Below, piece after piece: positions 1 to 9,305 of a stretch of DNA of 64,000 nucleotides. Made by a program: the position numbers and the translations under genes. The stretch spans positions 88,250 through 152,249 of the forward strand of contig JBBAKX010000008.1 in the NCBI GenBank assembly GCA_040403315.1, written 5' to 3'. The stretch is from CAMCXT01 sp040403315. Lineage in GTDB: Bacteria; Bacteroidota; Bacteroidia; M30B66. The notes under the pieces were generated by a model. The model was not told the DNA's origin. It made no database searches and worked only from the letters and a program-made list of their open reading frames with translations. Each line of letters begins with the position of its first letter. The stretch's first letter is position 1.

Positions 1-2771
1 ATTATCACAATTGGTTGGTGATATACTCCAGTTTCATCTTGAATTGATAAAATGTAAATTCCTGATAAAAAGTCTCTTGTGGAAATTGAATTGGTTGATG
101 TTGTAAATCCTGACGAAATTTCCACTCCCGAGGAATTTATCAACCGATAGAAAACTTTCCCACCGCCATGGATCCCGTTTACAAAAAACTGATCATTGGC
201 TGGATTTGGGAAAACAATTGGTCTTTTCGTGGTTGGGCTTTTTTCTGACAATGGTATTCCTTGATTCAGGTAGTAAGCCTCTGCGTTTTCACCAATTTCT
301 AACATCTCGCTAACAGAGTTGCCTGCAAGCAATGCGAATGCGACGGTTTGGGTATCTGCAACTGCTAGATCGAACATCGGAGTGGAAAGCACCATGATCG
401 CGTCTGTTCCATTGTTACCTGCTCCGGTAGTCAATCGAACATTACGCATGACTTGATTTTTTTCTGCGCTTGAAAAGCCATCGTATAGATTGACTCCTCC
501 ATTTCCGCCTGGTACGTTATCGCCTGCATAAAAATTAGCAGCTCCAAAGTTTAGAAGCTGTACTCCTCCAAGCAAGGTATCTGGCAAGGTGTTCACATAA
601 CCAACTCTCGTTGAAGGATCATATCCGCAACCATTTTGACCTGCATTAATCAAATCCCAATCGGCGAAAATGCCAGCTACCATTCCGCTATATTGTTGCA
701 TTCCAGTGTTGATGATATTGTACTCTAAGATGACAAATTTTCGGTTTTGCGCACTGCTATCGGCAATAACGCGCTGGTTTACACGAACTGGAAATTCTGA
801 TAAATCACTTTGGAATGCTCCTGAATATTGAACAGATGATCCTTCGAATGGTGGCACTTGCGTAATTCTTTCAAGGATGCTGAAATCGCTGTCGTTTCCC
901 GCTGTGCTTCTTACGTTATCTGAAACATTCGTATCATTAAATCCTATCATCAAACCACATTCATACAATAGGTCTTCGTTTCCATTGTATTGAAATCCCA
1001 ATTCTTTGAGATAACCATTCCCAGTTACTGCTGATAGGCTTTTTGAACCGATAGAAGTGGAGATATCATTCCAACTTACATTTACAAAATCAGCATGCAG
1101 ACTAACGGAGATATATTGATTTCTCAACTGACCATCAGATTCAAATTCTAAACGAATCACTGCTTGTTGATTCAACGGACAGTTTTCTGCAATTATAAAT
1201 CTCAATAATCCTGGCGTTACGTCATATGTTTGAAGGGTATTTAGGCTTCCCAGTGAAATATCATTTTGCAAGGGTTGCAAATAGTTATCGAGGGAGAAAT
1301 TTCTTAAAACAACTGAATTGGCGGGGAAAAGATAATTGGTGATAAAGCCCGAGATGAAGATCGTATCGCCGGGTAAAAATTGCCCATTTCCACTGTCTGT
1401 GATGATAATGTCGTGCATTACTGGCGCTGGAACTCCTGTTTCGGTGAGTGATTTGAAAAGATTTAATCTGCCTTCTCCAAGGCGCGTTTCCCACGCTGAA
1501 TTGAAAGGAAGCTGATCAACAGTATCGCTAAAGAGTTTAATTCTTTCTGCTATTTGGCGTGAGTTTAACGTCGGGAAAGCGCTTTGAACGATTCCTGCAC
1601 ATCCTGCAACTATTGGAGACGACATAGAAGTTCCACCACTAACTAAATAACTGTTGCCCGACCAAGTGGAAAGTACGTAATCGCCCGGTGCTACAAGATC
1701 GATGGTATAACCAAAATTCGAAAAGTTAGCTTTGAAATCGGAAGCATTCGTAGATCCAACTGAAAAGGCATATTCGTATGCAGCAGGATAAAAAGGCAAG
1801 TCATTGTTGTTATTTCCAGCGCCACATGTAACCAAGCAATTTTGGTTGATTGCCGCGTAACGAACGATTTCAGCATTGATTTCGCTGAATTGAAGTCCGC
1901 CCCATGAGCAATTTACAATTTTACATCCATGGTCGGCAGCGTAAACCAAACCTTCATAAGCGCCCGAAAGTGACCCTCCGGTATTTGCGATCTTAACATG
2001 AATAAAGCGACAATTAAATCCGGTTCCAGCAATTCCTAAATCATTATCGGTTTGTGCTGACGAAAGTCCAGTTACATGTTGCCCATGGAAATTGCCATCT
2101 GAAGTAGGATCGTTATCGTTGTTGCCGGTGTCCCATCCGATGAAATTGTCAACATACCCGTCGTTGTCATCATCAATTCCATTCACCGGATCAGCCCAAT
2201 TTCGTGCAATGTTTCCTGTTATATCGGGATGTAGTGGGTCGCAACCAGTATCAGTGATTCCGATTACAGTGTTTGTGTCGCCCCGATGAACATCCCACCC
2301 TGCAAAAGCTTGGATCTTCTGTAATGCATATTGAACACCAACACTTTCATCAGTTGGTACATAAGTTAATTGTGGTAAAAACTGCGGCTCGATAATATCC
2401 GAAATGCCTGTTTTTTTTAGAAATTCTATATATTTTAGAGGGTCTATTCCGGGATTGAAGGTTAAGCTGTAAAGCAGCGATAAATCTGCAAATCTTTCTC
2501 CTGATTCTGTATGCGATTTTGTTGGCTTTTTCTTCCCCGGGAACCTCTTTTTAAGTTGAACTTCTGGATTTGCTGCCAGAAAATTCTCAAATGCAACATT
2601 GGAAATACCCGTTTCATTGGCTTGTTCACGAAGCACCTCTTTCACTTTAAAATGCAAGATTCCACCCATGTAAGGGTCGGCGAACTTGCTATTGGTAAAG
2701 CTTGTTTGTGCTTCAGTCAAATGCGAAATAAATAGAATAAATATTGGTATCAGAATTTTCCAAGCACGCAT
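1..2771 (-). CDS. Secreted subtilisin-like (S8) serine protease with T9SS sorting domain, 3' end cut by window edge
   Basis: The reading frame is open from an ATG at 2771 down to the left edge, giving 923 residues without a stop. The first ~21 residues (MRAWKILIPIFILF...) form a signal peptide. The S8 catalytic triad is visible: Asp174 in TDTG, His229 in FHGQH and Ser382 in GGTSMSS. About 450 residues of beta-rich sequence follow, and the T9SS type A sorting domain begins near residue 848 with PIVFPNPAND. The last residues, about a dozen at most, lie outside the window. The protein should be exported by Sec, moved across the outer membrane by T9SS, and degrade proteins outside the cell. The next gene is divergent. 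Family and export route are clear; the substrate is unknown. Confidence 0.93.
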   Translation of the reverse strand, partial: MRAWKILIPIFILFISHLTEAQTSFTNSKFADPYMGGILHFKVKEVLREQANETGISNVAFENFLAANPEVQLKKRFPGKKKPTKSHTESGERFADLSLLYSLTFNPGIDPLKYIEFLKKTGISDIIEPQFLPQLTYVPTDESVGVQYALQKIQAFAGWDVHRGDTNTVIGITDTGCDPLHPDITGNIARNWADPVNGIDDDNDGYVDNFIGWDTGNNDNDPTSDGNFHGQHVTGLSSAQTDNDLGIAGTGFNCRFIHVKIANTGGSLSGAYEGLVYAADHGCKIVNCSWGGLQFSEINAEIVRYAAINQNCLVTCGAGNNNNDLPFYPAAYEYAFSVGSTNASDFKANFSNFGYTIDLVAPGDYVLSTWSGNSYLVSGGTSMSSPIVAGCAGIVQSAFPTLNSRQIAERIKLFSDTVDQLPFNSAWETRLGEGRLNLFKSLTETGVPAPVMHDIIITDSGNGQFLPGDTIFISGFITNYLFPANSVVLRNFSLDNYLQPLQNDISLGSLNTLQTYDVTPGLLRFIIAENCPLNQQAVIRLEFESDGQLRNQYISVSLHADFVNVSWNDISTSIGSKSLSAVTGNGYLKELGFQYNGNEDLLYECGLMIGFNDTNVSDNVRSTAGNDSDFSILERITQVPPFEGSSVQYSGAFQSDLSEFPVRVNQRVIADSSAQNRKFVILEYNIINTGMQQYSGMVAGIFADWDLINAGQNGCGYDPSTRVGYVNTLPDTLLGGVQLLNFGAANFYAGDNVPGGNGGVNLYDGFSSAEKNQVMRNVRLTTGAGNNGTDAIMVLSTPMFDLAVADTQTVAFALLAGNSVSEMLEIGENAEAYYLNQGIPLSEKSPTTKRPIVFPNPANDQFFVNGIHGGGKVFYRLINSSGVEISSGFTTSTNSISTRDFLSGIYILSIQDETGVYHQPIVI

Positions 2772-2845
2772 AAAGTCTTTAGTTTTAAAAATATAAGGTA
2801 AAACAATCTCATTTTGAAATAGTTGATGAAGATTTTCAAAATAAT

Positions 2846-2878
2846 TTTGACAGATATCCTGACATTCTTTTATATTTG
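2846..2878 (+). promoter_or_regulatory. Promoter of the XRE/S24 regulator gene
   Basis: A -33 TTTG (2846-2849), a 21-base spacer and a -7 TATATTTG (2871-2878) match the Bacteroidota sigma pattern TTTG-N19..21-TAnnTTTG. The ATG follows 14 bases after the -7 box, so the 5' leader is very short. Confidence 0.7.
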
Positions 2879-2892
2879 ACAAAAAATCAGTC

Positions 2893-3678
2893 ATGATTTC
2901 AGTCAATCTTAAATTTCTGCGAAAATCAAAAGCAAAATCTCAAGAGGAAGTAGCCAACGATATTTCGATTAAGCGCACCACATTAAGTGGATATGAAAAC
3001 GGATCAGCCGAGCCAAATACTGATTATTTGCTGCGGCTTTCAGATTATTATGGGATAACTGTTGATGCATTGCTTCGACAAGATCTTTCGAAAACAGGCA
3101 TTCCTGCTGCTGATTTTATTTCGCAAGTTTCTGGAACTTCGCTTCGAATCATCGCAACAACTGTTGATCGTGATAACAACGACAACATCGAGCTTGTTCC
3201 GCTTAAAGCCAGGGCTGGATATACAAGCGGCTATGCAGATCCTGAGTACATCAGAGTTTTGCCTGCCTTCAATATGCCATTTTTGTCGCCAGGAAAAAAA
3301 TACAGAACCTTCCCGATTATTGGAGATTCAATGCCTCCAGTAGCTGACGGTTCTTGGGTAACAGGTGAATATTTAGAAAACTGGAATTTCATTAAAAACG
3401 GCAATCCGTACATCATTGTCACCAAAGATGATGGGATTGTTTTTAAATCAGTGTACAACCAAATCGACGAGGAGGGCACCTTGCTTCTTTGCTCGACAAA
3501 TCCTGCCTACGAGCCTTACGAAATCTCTATTCATCAAGTGCTAGAAGTTTGGAAATTCACACATTATATTTCATCCGAACTTCCAGAGCCTAATCTCGAT
3601 AGATCCGAAATCGCTTCCACAGTGATGCATCTGCAGCGGGAAGTGAACAAGTTGAAGAACACTATGCGCAAAGCATAA
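2893..3678 (+). CDS. XRE-family transcriptional regulator with LexA/S24-like peptidase domain
   Basis: 261 residues. Residues about 5-60 form a Cro/CI helix-turn-helix (SQEEVAND, SGYENG). Residues about 100-225 form a LexA/CI-type S24 domain with the nucleophile Ser146 in GDSMPP, a general-base candidate Lys185 in VFKSVYN, and an Ala108-Gly109 pair that could be the self-cleavage site. The C-terminus (HLQREVNKLKN) is probably a short coiled coil. The family represses target promoters, and some members are inactivated by RecA-stimulated self-cleavage; whether this one responds to DNA damage cannot be seen. It is a single-gene unit with its own promoter and a terminator shared with the convergent nuclease gene. 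No phage genes are nearby, so it is likely a chromosomal regulator. Confidence 0.9.
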   Translation: MISVNLKFLRKSKAKSQEEVANDISIKRTTLSGYENGSAEPNTDYLLRLSDYYGITVDALLRQDLSKTGIPAADFISQVSGTSLRIIATTVDRDNNDNIELVPLKARAGYTSGYADPEYIRVLPAFNMPFLSPGKKYRTFPIIGDSMPPVADGSWVTGEYLENWNFIKNGNPYIIVTKDDGIVFKSVYNQIDEEGTLLLCSTNPAYEPYEISIHQVLEVWKFTHYISSELPEPNLDRSEIASTVMHLQREVNKLKNTMRKA

Positions 3679-3714
3679 AAAAACGCCTCGATCATATTGA
3701 CTGAGGCGTTTTTT
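3678..3714. terminator. Bidirectional intrinsic terminator
   Basis: The stem CGCCTC (3684-3689) pairs with GAGGCG (3703-3708). It is flanked by A-rich sequence on the left and T-rich sequence on the right, so it can end transcription from both the regulator gene (+) and the nuclease operon (-). Confidence 0.85.
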
Positions 3715-3733
3715 GTTTTGTAAATGGATCAGC

Positions 3734-6028
3734 TTAGTGAGCCACCATCATTTTTCTTACTTGCATAGAATTTCCAGCTTCGATTTTCACAGTGTAAGCA
3801 CCATTTGAAAAATCAACTGTTGGGATTTCCACTTGATTCAATCCAGAAAGTCCTTTAGCATTCGAACGGAAAACTACACGTCCCGACAAGTCAGAAACCT
3901 CCAATGAATATGCGATAGATTGTTGCATTCCGAAAGTCAACAAAGCTGATGAATTGCTTGGATTAGGGAAGATGTTCACATTCATTACTGCATCATCAAC
4001 ATTGGTAGCACTCAATGTCCAGCATGGTGATGGCGGATTAGCAATATGCGAAACGTTGCTAAAGTCGATGTAGCAAGCCAAGTCAGGTTGATCTACAAAT
4101 GGATTTCTGTTCGTTTGAACTGAATCTAAAAAATCGTTACGAGAAATATCAAAACCATCTGGCGGGTAATCAAAGTGCCATTTTTTCATTAAGTTTTGGT
4201 CTTGAGCATAATCGATTTGCGTAGATAAGCACTGTTGTCCAATTGGATTGTTGAATGTGAATGGATTCGTTTGTGAGTTATACGTTACTGCCATGTACAT
4301 TAAAGTACGAGCAGCGCGACCTTTGTGTTGCTCTTTTGGCTCGTAAACAGTTTTTCCATTGGCATCTAATCCCAATTTGCCTTCTAAAAACTCAACTGTT
4401 GGAGTTCCTACAACTTCTCCCAATGGGAAATTGCAACGAGCAGCGTTTACGTTGGTTTGACGGGTAGGGTAGAGGTTATGGTAATCGTTGTATTCAGGTT
4501 TCTCGGGATTATCAGCAGGGAATGATGGCATCCAGCTGTGTGGGAAAGTGTGCTCGCGGCTATACCCTGTGCCTGTCCAATCGAATGGATCGTTGAAAAG
4601 CTTAGTTTCTCCGCTGTAAGCGCAATTGATTACACGGGTGAAAGTGTTTGCTCCAACTGTTGCTAAGGTATCGCGTGCTTGGAACAAATTGATCACTATT
4701 GGCGCGTAATTGCTGTAGAATATAGCAAAATGATCAGCAGTTAAGGTTTGAAGATCGGTTGGCAAAGTTGCGTTGGCAGAACTGATTCCAGTGTATTCGC
4801 TCGGTGAAACCATTGTAGCCGGAGCAATTACAGTTGTTTCAGAAATGGTATTGATGTAATTGGTGAAAGTGCCAGCTCCTGAATATGGGAAAACAGCAAA
4901 GTAATAAGTCTTTCCAGCAATTACATAACGTGCATTCAAGCTCACATTGGCACCATCAGGGCGACCAGCATAAATCACTTTGGCGTTTCCGATCGTTTGT
5001 CCACGTGTATAGTTTGATCCATCTAAAGGAGCAGTTGAAATTGGTGAGCCTTCGCTGCGAAGTACAACATAACCGCCAAGGATGTCTTCATTGAGGATGT
5101 TTCCGTTGAAACTGATTACAGTGCGGAAGGTTTTGTTGATAGGATTTGCAATATTGGTAACGCTTGTAACTGGCTCTGTAGCCAAGTTTCCATTCACACC
5201 ATAAAGGGTGAATGCGAAAGTTGCATCATCCACATCGTTGTTAATCAATTCAATTCCAGCTACATTGGTTCCAGAAGCAGTTGGAGTGAAATTCACCACC
5301 AAATTAGTGCTTGCACCTGCAGCAACTGTAAATGGAAGTGAAGGGCTCGCTACTGAATACAAACCAGCATTTGGTCCTGTAAAGTTCACTTCTGTTACAA
5401 CTAAGTCTTCTGTAGTTCCGATGTTGTTTACTTGGAAAGTTACTGAGGCACCGTTGAATGGATCTGCAGTACCTCCGTTAAGAACTGTTGTTGAACCTTG
5501 GCTTACATCAATACTTGCAGTGGTAATTACTGGTGTTGCAATGCTAATTTCATCCAGTTTTACATTCGATCCAAGTACTTTATTCTGGAAGAAAAAGCGA
5601 ATATAACGGCTCAATGGATTTGCTGGAGTAACAGTAGCAGACAGGCAGCTAGAAACACTAAGGTCGGCATCAGTATAAGAAGCCATGTTTGTATATGTTG
5701 CTTCATCTACAGATTCCTGAACAACGAATGTTCCTTCGAAAGGACTTCCAGCGGTTGATCCGCCAATTTCGTAACTAACTGCGCCTGGCTGTTGGCCAAG
5801 GAAAATTACCAATGCTTCACTTGCTGCATCAAGTCTTAGCGATGAAGCTCCATCACAGGCAGCATCGGCAGTGTAATTTGTGTTCCCATTTCCTCCTGTA
5901 GGAACAAAAGTCCAACCAGTTGGCGTTGCAGCCCCTGTGCAATCCCAAGATGTAGGAACTGGGCTTTGTTGTGCATTGGCTGTCATGGTAAAGAAAGCCA
6001 ATGTCAGGATTAAGAAAAGTTTTTTCAT
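3734..6028 (-). CDS. Secreted endonuclease I-family nuclease with T9SS sorting domain
   Basis: 764 residues. The signal peptide MKKLFLILTLAFFTMTANA is followed by a beta-sandwich (~20-165), a choice-of-anchor-D/Ig-like domain (~170-285), a fibronectin-like segment (~290-400) and the endonuclease I domain (~410-680). The nuclease hallmark REHTFPHSW lies near residue 491, followed by DYHNLYP and N..RCNFPLGEV, which match the EndA/Vvn-type His-Asn-metal active site. A T9SS type A sorting domain (VNIFPNPSNS onward) ends the protein. It should cut extracellular DNA or RNA without sequence preference. It is the last gene of a tight unit with the lipoprotein (9-base gap) and TonB receptor, so uptake of the products is a reasonable inference. 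Confidence 0.92.
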   Translation of the reverse strand: MKKLFLILTLAFFTMTANAQQSPVPTSWDCTGAATPTGWTFVPTGGNGNTNYTADAACDGASSLRLDAASEALVIFLGQQPGAVSYEIGGSTAGSPFEGTFVVQESVDEATYTNMASYTDADLSVSSCLSATVTPANPLSRYIRFFFQNKVLGSNVKLDEISIATPVITTASIDVSQGSTTVLNGGTADPFNGASVTFQVNNIGTTEDLVVTEVNFTGPNAGLYSVASPSLPFTVAAGASTNLVVNFTPTASGTNVAGIELINNDVDDATFAFTLYGVNGNLATEPVTSVTNIANPINKTFRTVISFNGNILNEDILGGYVVLRSEGSPISTAPLDGSNYTRGQTIGNAKVIYAGRPDGANVSLNARYVIAGKTYYFAVFPYSGAGTFTNYINTISETTVIAPATMVSPSEYTGISSANATLPTDLQTLTADHFAIFYSNYAPIVINLFQARDTLATVGANTFTRVINCAYSGETKLFNDPFDWTGTGYSREHTFPHSWMPSFPADNPEKPEYNDYHNLYPTRQTNVNAARCNFPLGEVVGTPTVEFLEGKLGLDANGKTVYEPKEQHKGRAARTLMYMAVTYNSQTNPFTFNNPIGQQCLSTQIDYAQDQNLMKKWHFDYPPDGFDISRNDFLDSVQTNRNPFVDQPDLACYIDFSNVSHIANPPSPCWTLSATNVDDAVMNVNIFPNPSNSSALLTFGMQQSIAYSLEVSDLSGRVVFRSNAKGLSGLNQVEIPTVDFSNGAYTVKIEAGNSMQVRKMMVAH

Positions 6029-6037
6029 GTTTCGTGT

Positions 6038-6490
6038 TTATTGTTTTTGTGCGCGGATATAGCCTTCCGTGCTATCGGCAAATGTTCTGAATCTTTTAAG
6101 TGCTAATTCTGAATCAGTTAATTGTTCTATTTCGTAGCGCTGGCGAAGTATTTTGGTAACAAATGTATTCGATCCAACCGAGTTTTTAACTGCTGTAAAC
6201 GAAAGTTCATCTGCCTTAATATCAAACTCGAATGTATCGAGCAGATCAGTTTTCGTCGTATCCGCATAATCGAGTGTGTAAACACCTTTGCAAGTTGCAG
6301 TGTAAGCATCCGTGCAAGGGAAAAACTCCATTTTATGGACATTGTTAGTTATATCAACTTCATTTCCATTCGCCCATTTTAGTTGAGTGATTTTCCAAAC
6401 TCCAATATTCAACTGGTCGGCTGCATTCTGCTCCTTACTGCAGGAAATGAATCCAACGCTCAGCAACGCGATGATGGCTAGTTTTTTCAT
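6038..6490 (-). CDS. Lipocalin-like lipoprotein
   Basis: 150 residues. The lipobox GFISC at residues 13-17 after a hydrophobic stretch marks it as a lipoprotein. The mature part (GVWKITQLKW, ANGNEVDITNN, alternating strands, LTDSELALKR) resembles the small lipocalin-like lipoproteins common in Bacteroidota, but I see no catalytic motif. It starts 5 bases after the TonB-dependent receptor stop and ends 9 bases before the secreted nuclease, so the three are almost certainly co-transcribed. It may act as the surface or periplasmic partner of the receptor; the ligand is unknown. Confidence 0.82.
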   Translation of the reverse strand: MKKLAIIALLSVGFISCSKEQNAADQLNIGVWKITQLKWANGNEVDITNNVHKMEFFPCTDAYTATCKGVYTLDYADTTKTDLLDTFEFDIKADELSFTAVKNSVGSNTFVTKILRQRYEIEQLTDSELALKRFRTFADSTEGYIRAQKQ

Positions 6491-6495
6491 GTTCC

Positions 6496-9252
6496 TTAGA
6501 AAGTTAGTGTTAATGATGATTGCCAGCGACGGCCGAGTAAGAAGTTCACGCTCGAACTAGCTGCGTTGAAAGATGAAGTATTTCCGAACTGATTGCTTTG
6601 TGCATCCGTTATACCTTCAGCATCTAATATGTTGATTACACTTAAACGAAAATCCAGCTTAACCTTTTTAATCATAAATCCATAACCTGCATTCACATCC
6701 AACAAACCATAATTAGGCATTCGCCATGATTGACGACCAATATTAGGGCCTAGATCATTCACCAAATCGGTAATCTGCAACGCATCTGGAGTATAGTTCG
6801 CGTAATTGTGCGTAAAAAGTGTGAATTGAGGTTTGAAGTAAAGTCGTTTGATTGGTTCGTAGCGCACAGAAACCGCATAGCTTCTCTGAGCGGCATCGCC
6901 CACTTTTACTCCACGAGGATCGAAGCGAACGGTATCGGTAGGATTTCCATTGTCGTCGAATACAGTAGCAGTGGCCATTTTATTCCAACGCCAATCACCA
7001 ATAGATATCATTCCTTCAACGTTCAAATTCTTCATCACTTTGTAAACAAAATCCAATTCAAGGCCTTTGTGAAGCGCACCCATTCCTGAAGCGTTCGAGC
7101 TGACTGGTTCTCCGTTTATTGTAAATGAAACAGCTGTTGGTCGGTTGTTCCAAACAGTATAATACCCATTCACATTTGCAGCAAATTTTGCTGATTTGTA
7201 AGAATATCCTAGTTCTGCAGATTGGATCAATTCATTGTCGATTTTTTGAAACTTCTTATTATCAGAGCGAATCGTAAACTGCATCAATGGCGCACGGTTG
7301 AGGTATCCGATGTTCATGAACACATTCATTTGATCATTGATATTGTAGTTCACTCCACCTTTCACTGTGTAACCAACTAAACGAACCCATTCGCTTTGGT
7401 TGATTTTCAAGCCTTCTGAACTTTGATTATAGGTAACATCCTTGTATGTAATAGTATCGCCATAACCAACATAAATCGTGGTGTCGTCTAAATCTAACTG
7501 CTTATCAAGGAAGTGATTGTACTGCTTGTAAAAGCTCATCGAAGAGCTCAAGTTGATAAAGGCGGACCATTTTCCAACTTTATATTCAGCCAAAGCGAAA
7601 GCTCCGCCCCATCGGATATTTCGTTCAATAAACTGTGTGATTGTATCTCCAATCAAGACAGGTTGTTGTGGAGCAATATTATTATCTGCTGAGGAAACCC
7701 AAAGATCTGCGCCTAAAAGATTCTCTACTCGACTAAATACCTGTCCATTGTAGGTTCTCAAATCCAATCCACCTGAAATATCCCAGCCAGAAAAAGCAGA
7801 CCATTTAAAGGTCGATAGTGCCCCGTACCATTGATGTTGATTGTAATTTTTACGAATGAAATTCGATGCCCTTCTTAGGCCTTTGTATAAGCTGTCGGGC
7901 CCAAATCCAGGATAAACATTCGCATTACTTAAGGCCCCAGGTCCTCCATATGCATTTCCATTATAAATAGATTGAATATTTTGATTCCCTGTCGAGTCCA
8001 AGGCGATGGTGCCGTTAAGCTGGGTTCCTCCACCCATACCATAAGAAGCATAAAGAATATTCGACCAGTAAAATCGCGGATTTATATTTACAAAGTGACG
8101 CAAAGAAATAACTGGCTTGTGAAACTGATTGATGCTTGTATTGAACACTTCTGCAGGAGCATCAGCGCCGCCAGTAGCAGTTTGGCGAAGAAGATTCCAA
8201 CTTGGATTGTATCTTCTTCCATATTCGATTTTCCCTGATGTGTCTACACCCAATTGAGCAGCAAGTGCTTTGCTATAGGTGTAGATTGGTTGATCAACGC
8301 GGAAATCCCTTTGAGCACTGCGCTGTGGAGCTCCGAATCCAGACAAGGAAAACAAATGCTTTCCAAAGAATTTTTCCACTTTAAGGTAATAGAAAAACAT
8401 TTCAGAACTAAGTTCATCAACGTATCCATCATTTGAGCGATAGGAGAATGCCGCGCTCACTCCAAAGCCATTCTTAAGTTTTCCTGAGTTAAAGTTAATT
8501 CCAGTTCTTAGGTTCATGTCGTTTCCAACTTCTTGTCGAACTGAGAGCATGCGTTTTGAATCAATTCCTGCTGTTAAGATGTTCATCGTTCCTCCGATAG
8601 ATGGAATCGCCAACTTTGATGCTCCCAAACCGCGCTGAACTTGAACGCCCGATGTAAGGTTGTCTAGACCAAACCAATTGGTCCAAAATACACGACCATT
8701 AAACACGTCGTTCATCGGAATACCATCGATGAGCACCTGAACATTTTGAGAGTTAAATCCTCGAATCGAAACCCGCGCATCACCATCTCCACCACCTTGT
8801 TGGGTTGCGTAAACGCCTGGTGTGGAGTTCAAAATCATCGGAAGGTCTTGCGCTCCGAGTTGCTCTTGAATTTTTATGGGACTGATATTCGAGAATGCTA
8901 CAGGAGTTTCGCGGGCGATGGCGATGTCTGAAGAAACTTCAAATTCCTTTAGTGTATTGCTTACCAAGATAAAATCAACAGTGATCGACTTATCAATAAT
9001 TACAATGTTCTTCGACTGCGTTTTGAAGCCCATTGCACTCACTGTGAGTGTATAGCTTCCATTGGGTAAATCTATCTTATAGTTCCCGTCAAGATCTGTT
9101 TGAGCACCTTTTCCAGAAGCATAAATCACCGAAGCTCCAAGGATGGTTTCATTGTTTGAGATATCTGTAACCTTTCCTGTAACTGATCCGCCTTGAGCAA
9201 GCAAAACAACACCGAGAAGATTCAAAATGATTAGGCTGAAAGACTGCTTCAT
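6496..9252 (-). CDS. TonB-dependent outer-membrane receptor with carboxypeptidase-like N-terminal domain
   Basis: 918 residues. A signal peptide (MKQSFSLIILNLLGVVLLAQ) is followed by a carboxypeptidase-regulatory-like beta-sandwich (~22-115, GKVTDISNNETILGAS), the plug domain (~125-240, with VSIRGFNSQNVQVLIDGIPM) and a long 22-strand-type barrel ending in Phe (SLTLTF). This is the layout of CarboxypepD/TonB receptors in Bacteroidota, which import siderophores, peptides or polymer fragments. No SusD-like partner follows; instead a lipocalin-like lipoprotein and a secreted nuclease do, which suggests a nucleic-acid-derived or metal-linked substrate. A terminator-like hairpin sits directly before its start codon. 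Confidence 0.93.
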   Translation of the reverse strand: MKQSFSLIILNLLGVVLLAQGGSVTGKVTDISNNETILGASVIYASGKGAQTDLDGNYKIDLPNGSYTLTVSAMGFKTQSKNIVIIDKSITVDFILVSNTLKEFEVSSDIAIARETPVAFSNISPIKIQEQLGAQDLPMILNSTPGVYATQQGGGDGDARVSIRGFNSQNVQVLIDGIPMNDVFNGRVFWTNWFGLDNLTSGVQVQRGLGASKLAIPSIGGTMNILTAGIDSKRMLSVRQEVGNDMNLRTGINFNSGKLKNGFGVSAAFSYRSNDGYVDELSSEMFFYYLKVEKFFGKHLFSLSGFGAPQRSAQRDFRVDQPIYTYSKALAAQLGVDTSGKIEYGRRYNPSWNLLRQTATGGADAPAEVFNTSINQFHKPVISLRHFVNINPRFYWSNILYASYGMGGGTQLNGTIALDSTGNQNIQSIYNGNAYGGPGALSNANVYPGFGPDSLYKGLRRASNFIRKNYNQHQWYGALSTFKWSAFSGWDISGGLDLRTYNGQVFSRVENLLGADLWVSSADNNIAPQQPVLIGDTITQFIERNIRWGGAFALAEYKVGKWSAFINLSSSMSFYKQYNHFLDKQLDLDDTTIYVGYGDTITYKDVTYNQSSEGLKINQSEWVRLVGYTVKGGVNYNINDQMNVFMNIGYLNRAPLMQFTIRSDNKKFQKIDNELIQSAELGYSYKSAKFAANVNGYYTVWNNRPTAVSFTINGEPVSSNASGMGALHKGLELDFVYKVMKNLNVEGMISIGDWRWNKMATATVFDDNGNPTDTVRFDPRGVKVGDAAQRSYAVSVRYEPIKRLYFKPQFTLFTHNYANYTPDALQITDLVNDLGPNIGRQSWRMPNYGLLDVNAGYGFMIKKVKLDFRLSVINILDAEGITDAQSNQFGNTSSFNAASSSVNFLLGRRWQSSLTLTF

Positions 9253-9262
9253 AAAAAAGAAA

Positions 9263-9292
9263 AAGCACAGAAATCCTTAGAAATCTGTGCTT
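9263..9292 (-). terminator. Intrinsic terminator or attenuator directly before the TonB receptor
   Basis: On the minus strand a perfect 9-base stem AAGCACAGA/TCTGTGCTT with a 12-base loop is followed by TTTCTTTTTT and then the receptor's ATG. It lies in the 53-base gap after the lamin-tail gene. I see no -7 box in the gap, so receptor transcription probably depends on read-through. Confidence 0.75.
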
Positions 9293-9305
9293 GTAGAGGT
9301 TAAAA

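Noticed and set aside
2893..3678. Prophage repressor (CI-like) as sign of a prophage
   Set aside because: No phage, integrase or attachment sequences surround it, and the fold is common in chromosomal Bacteroidota regulators.
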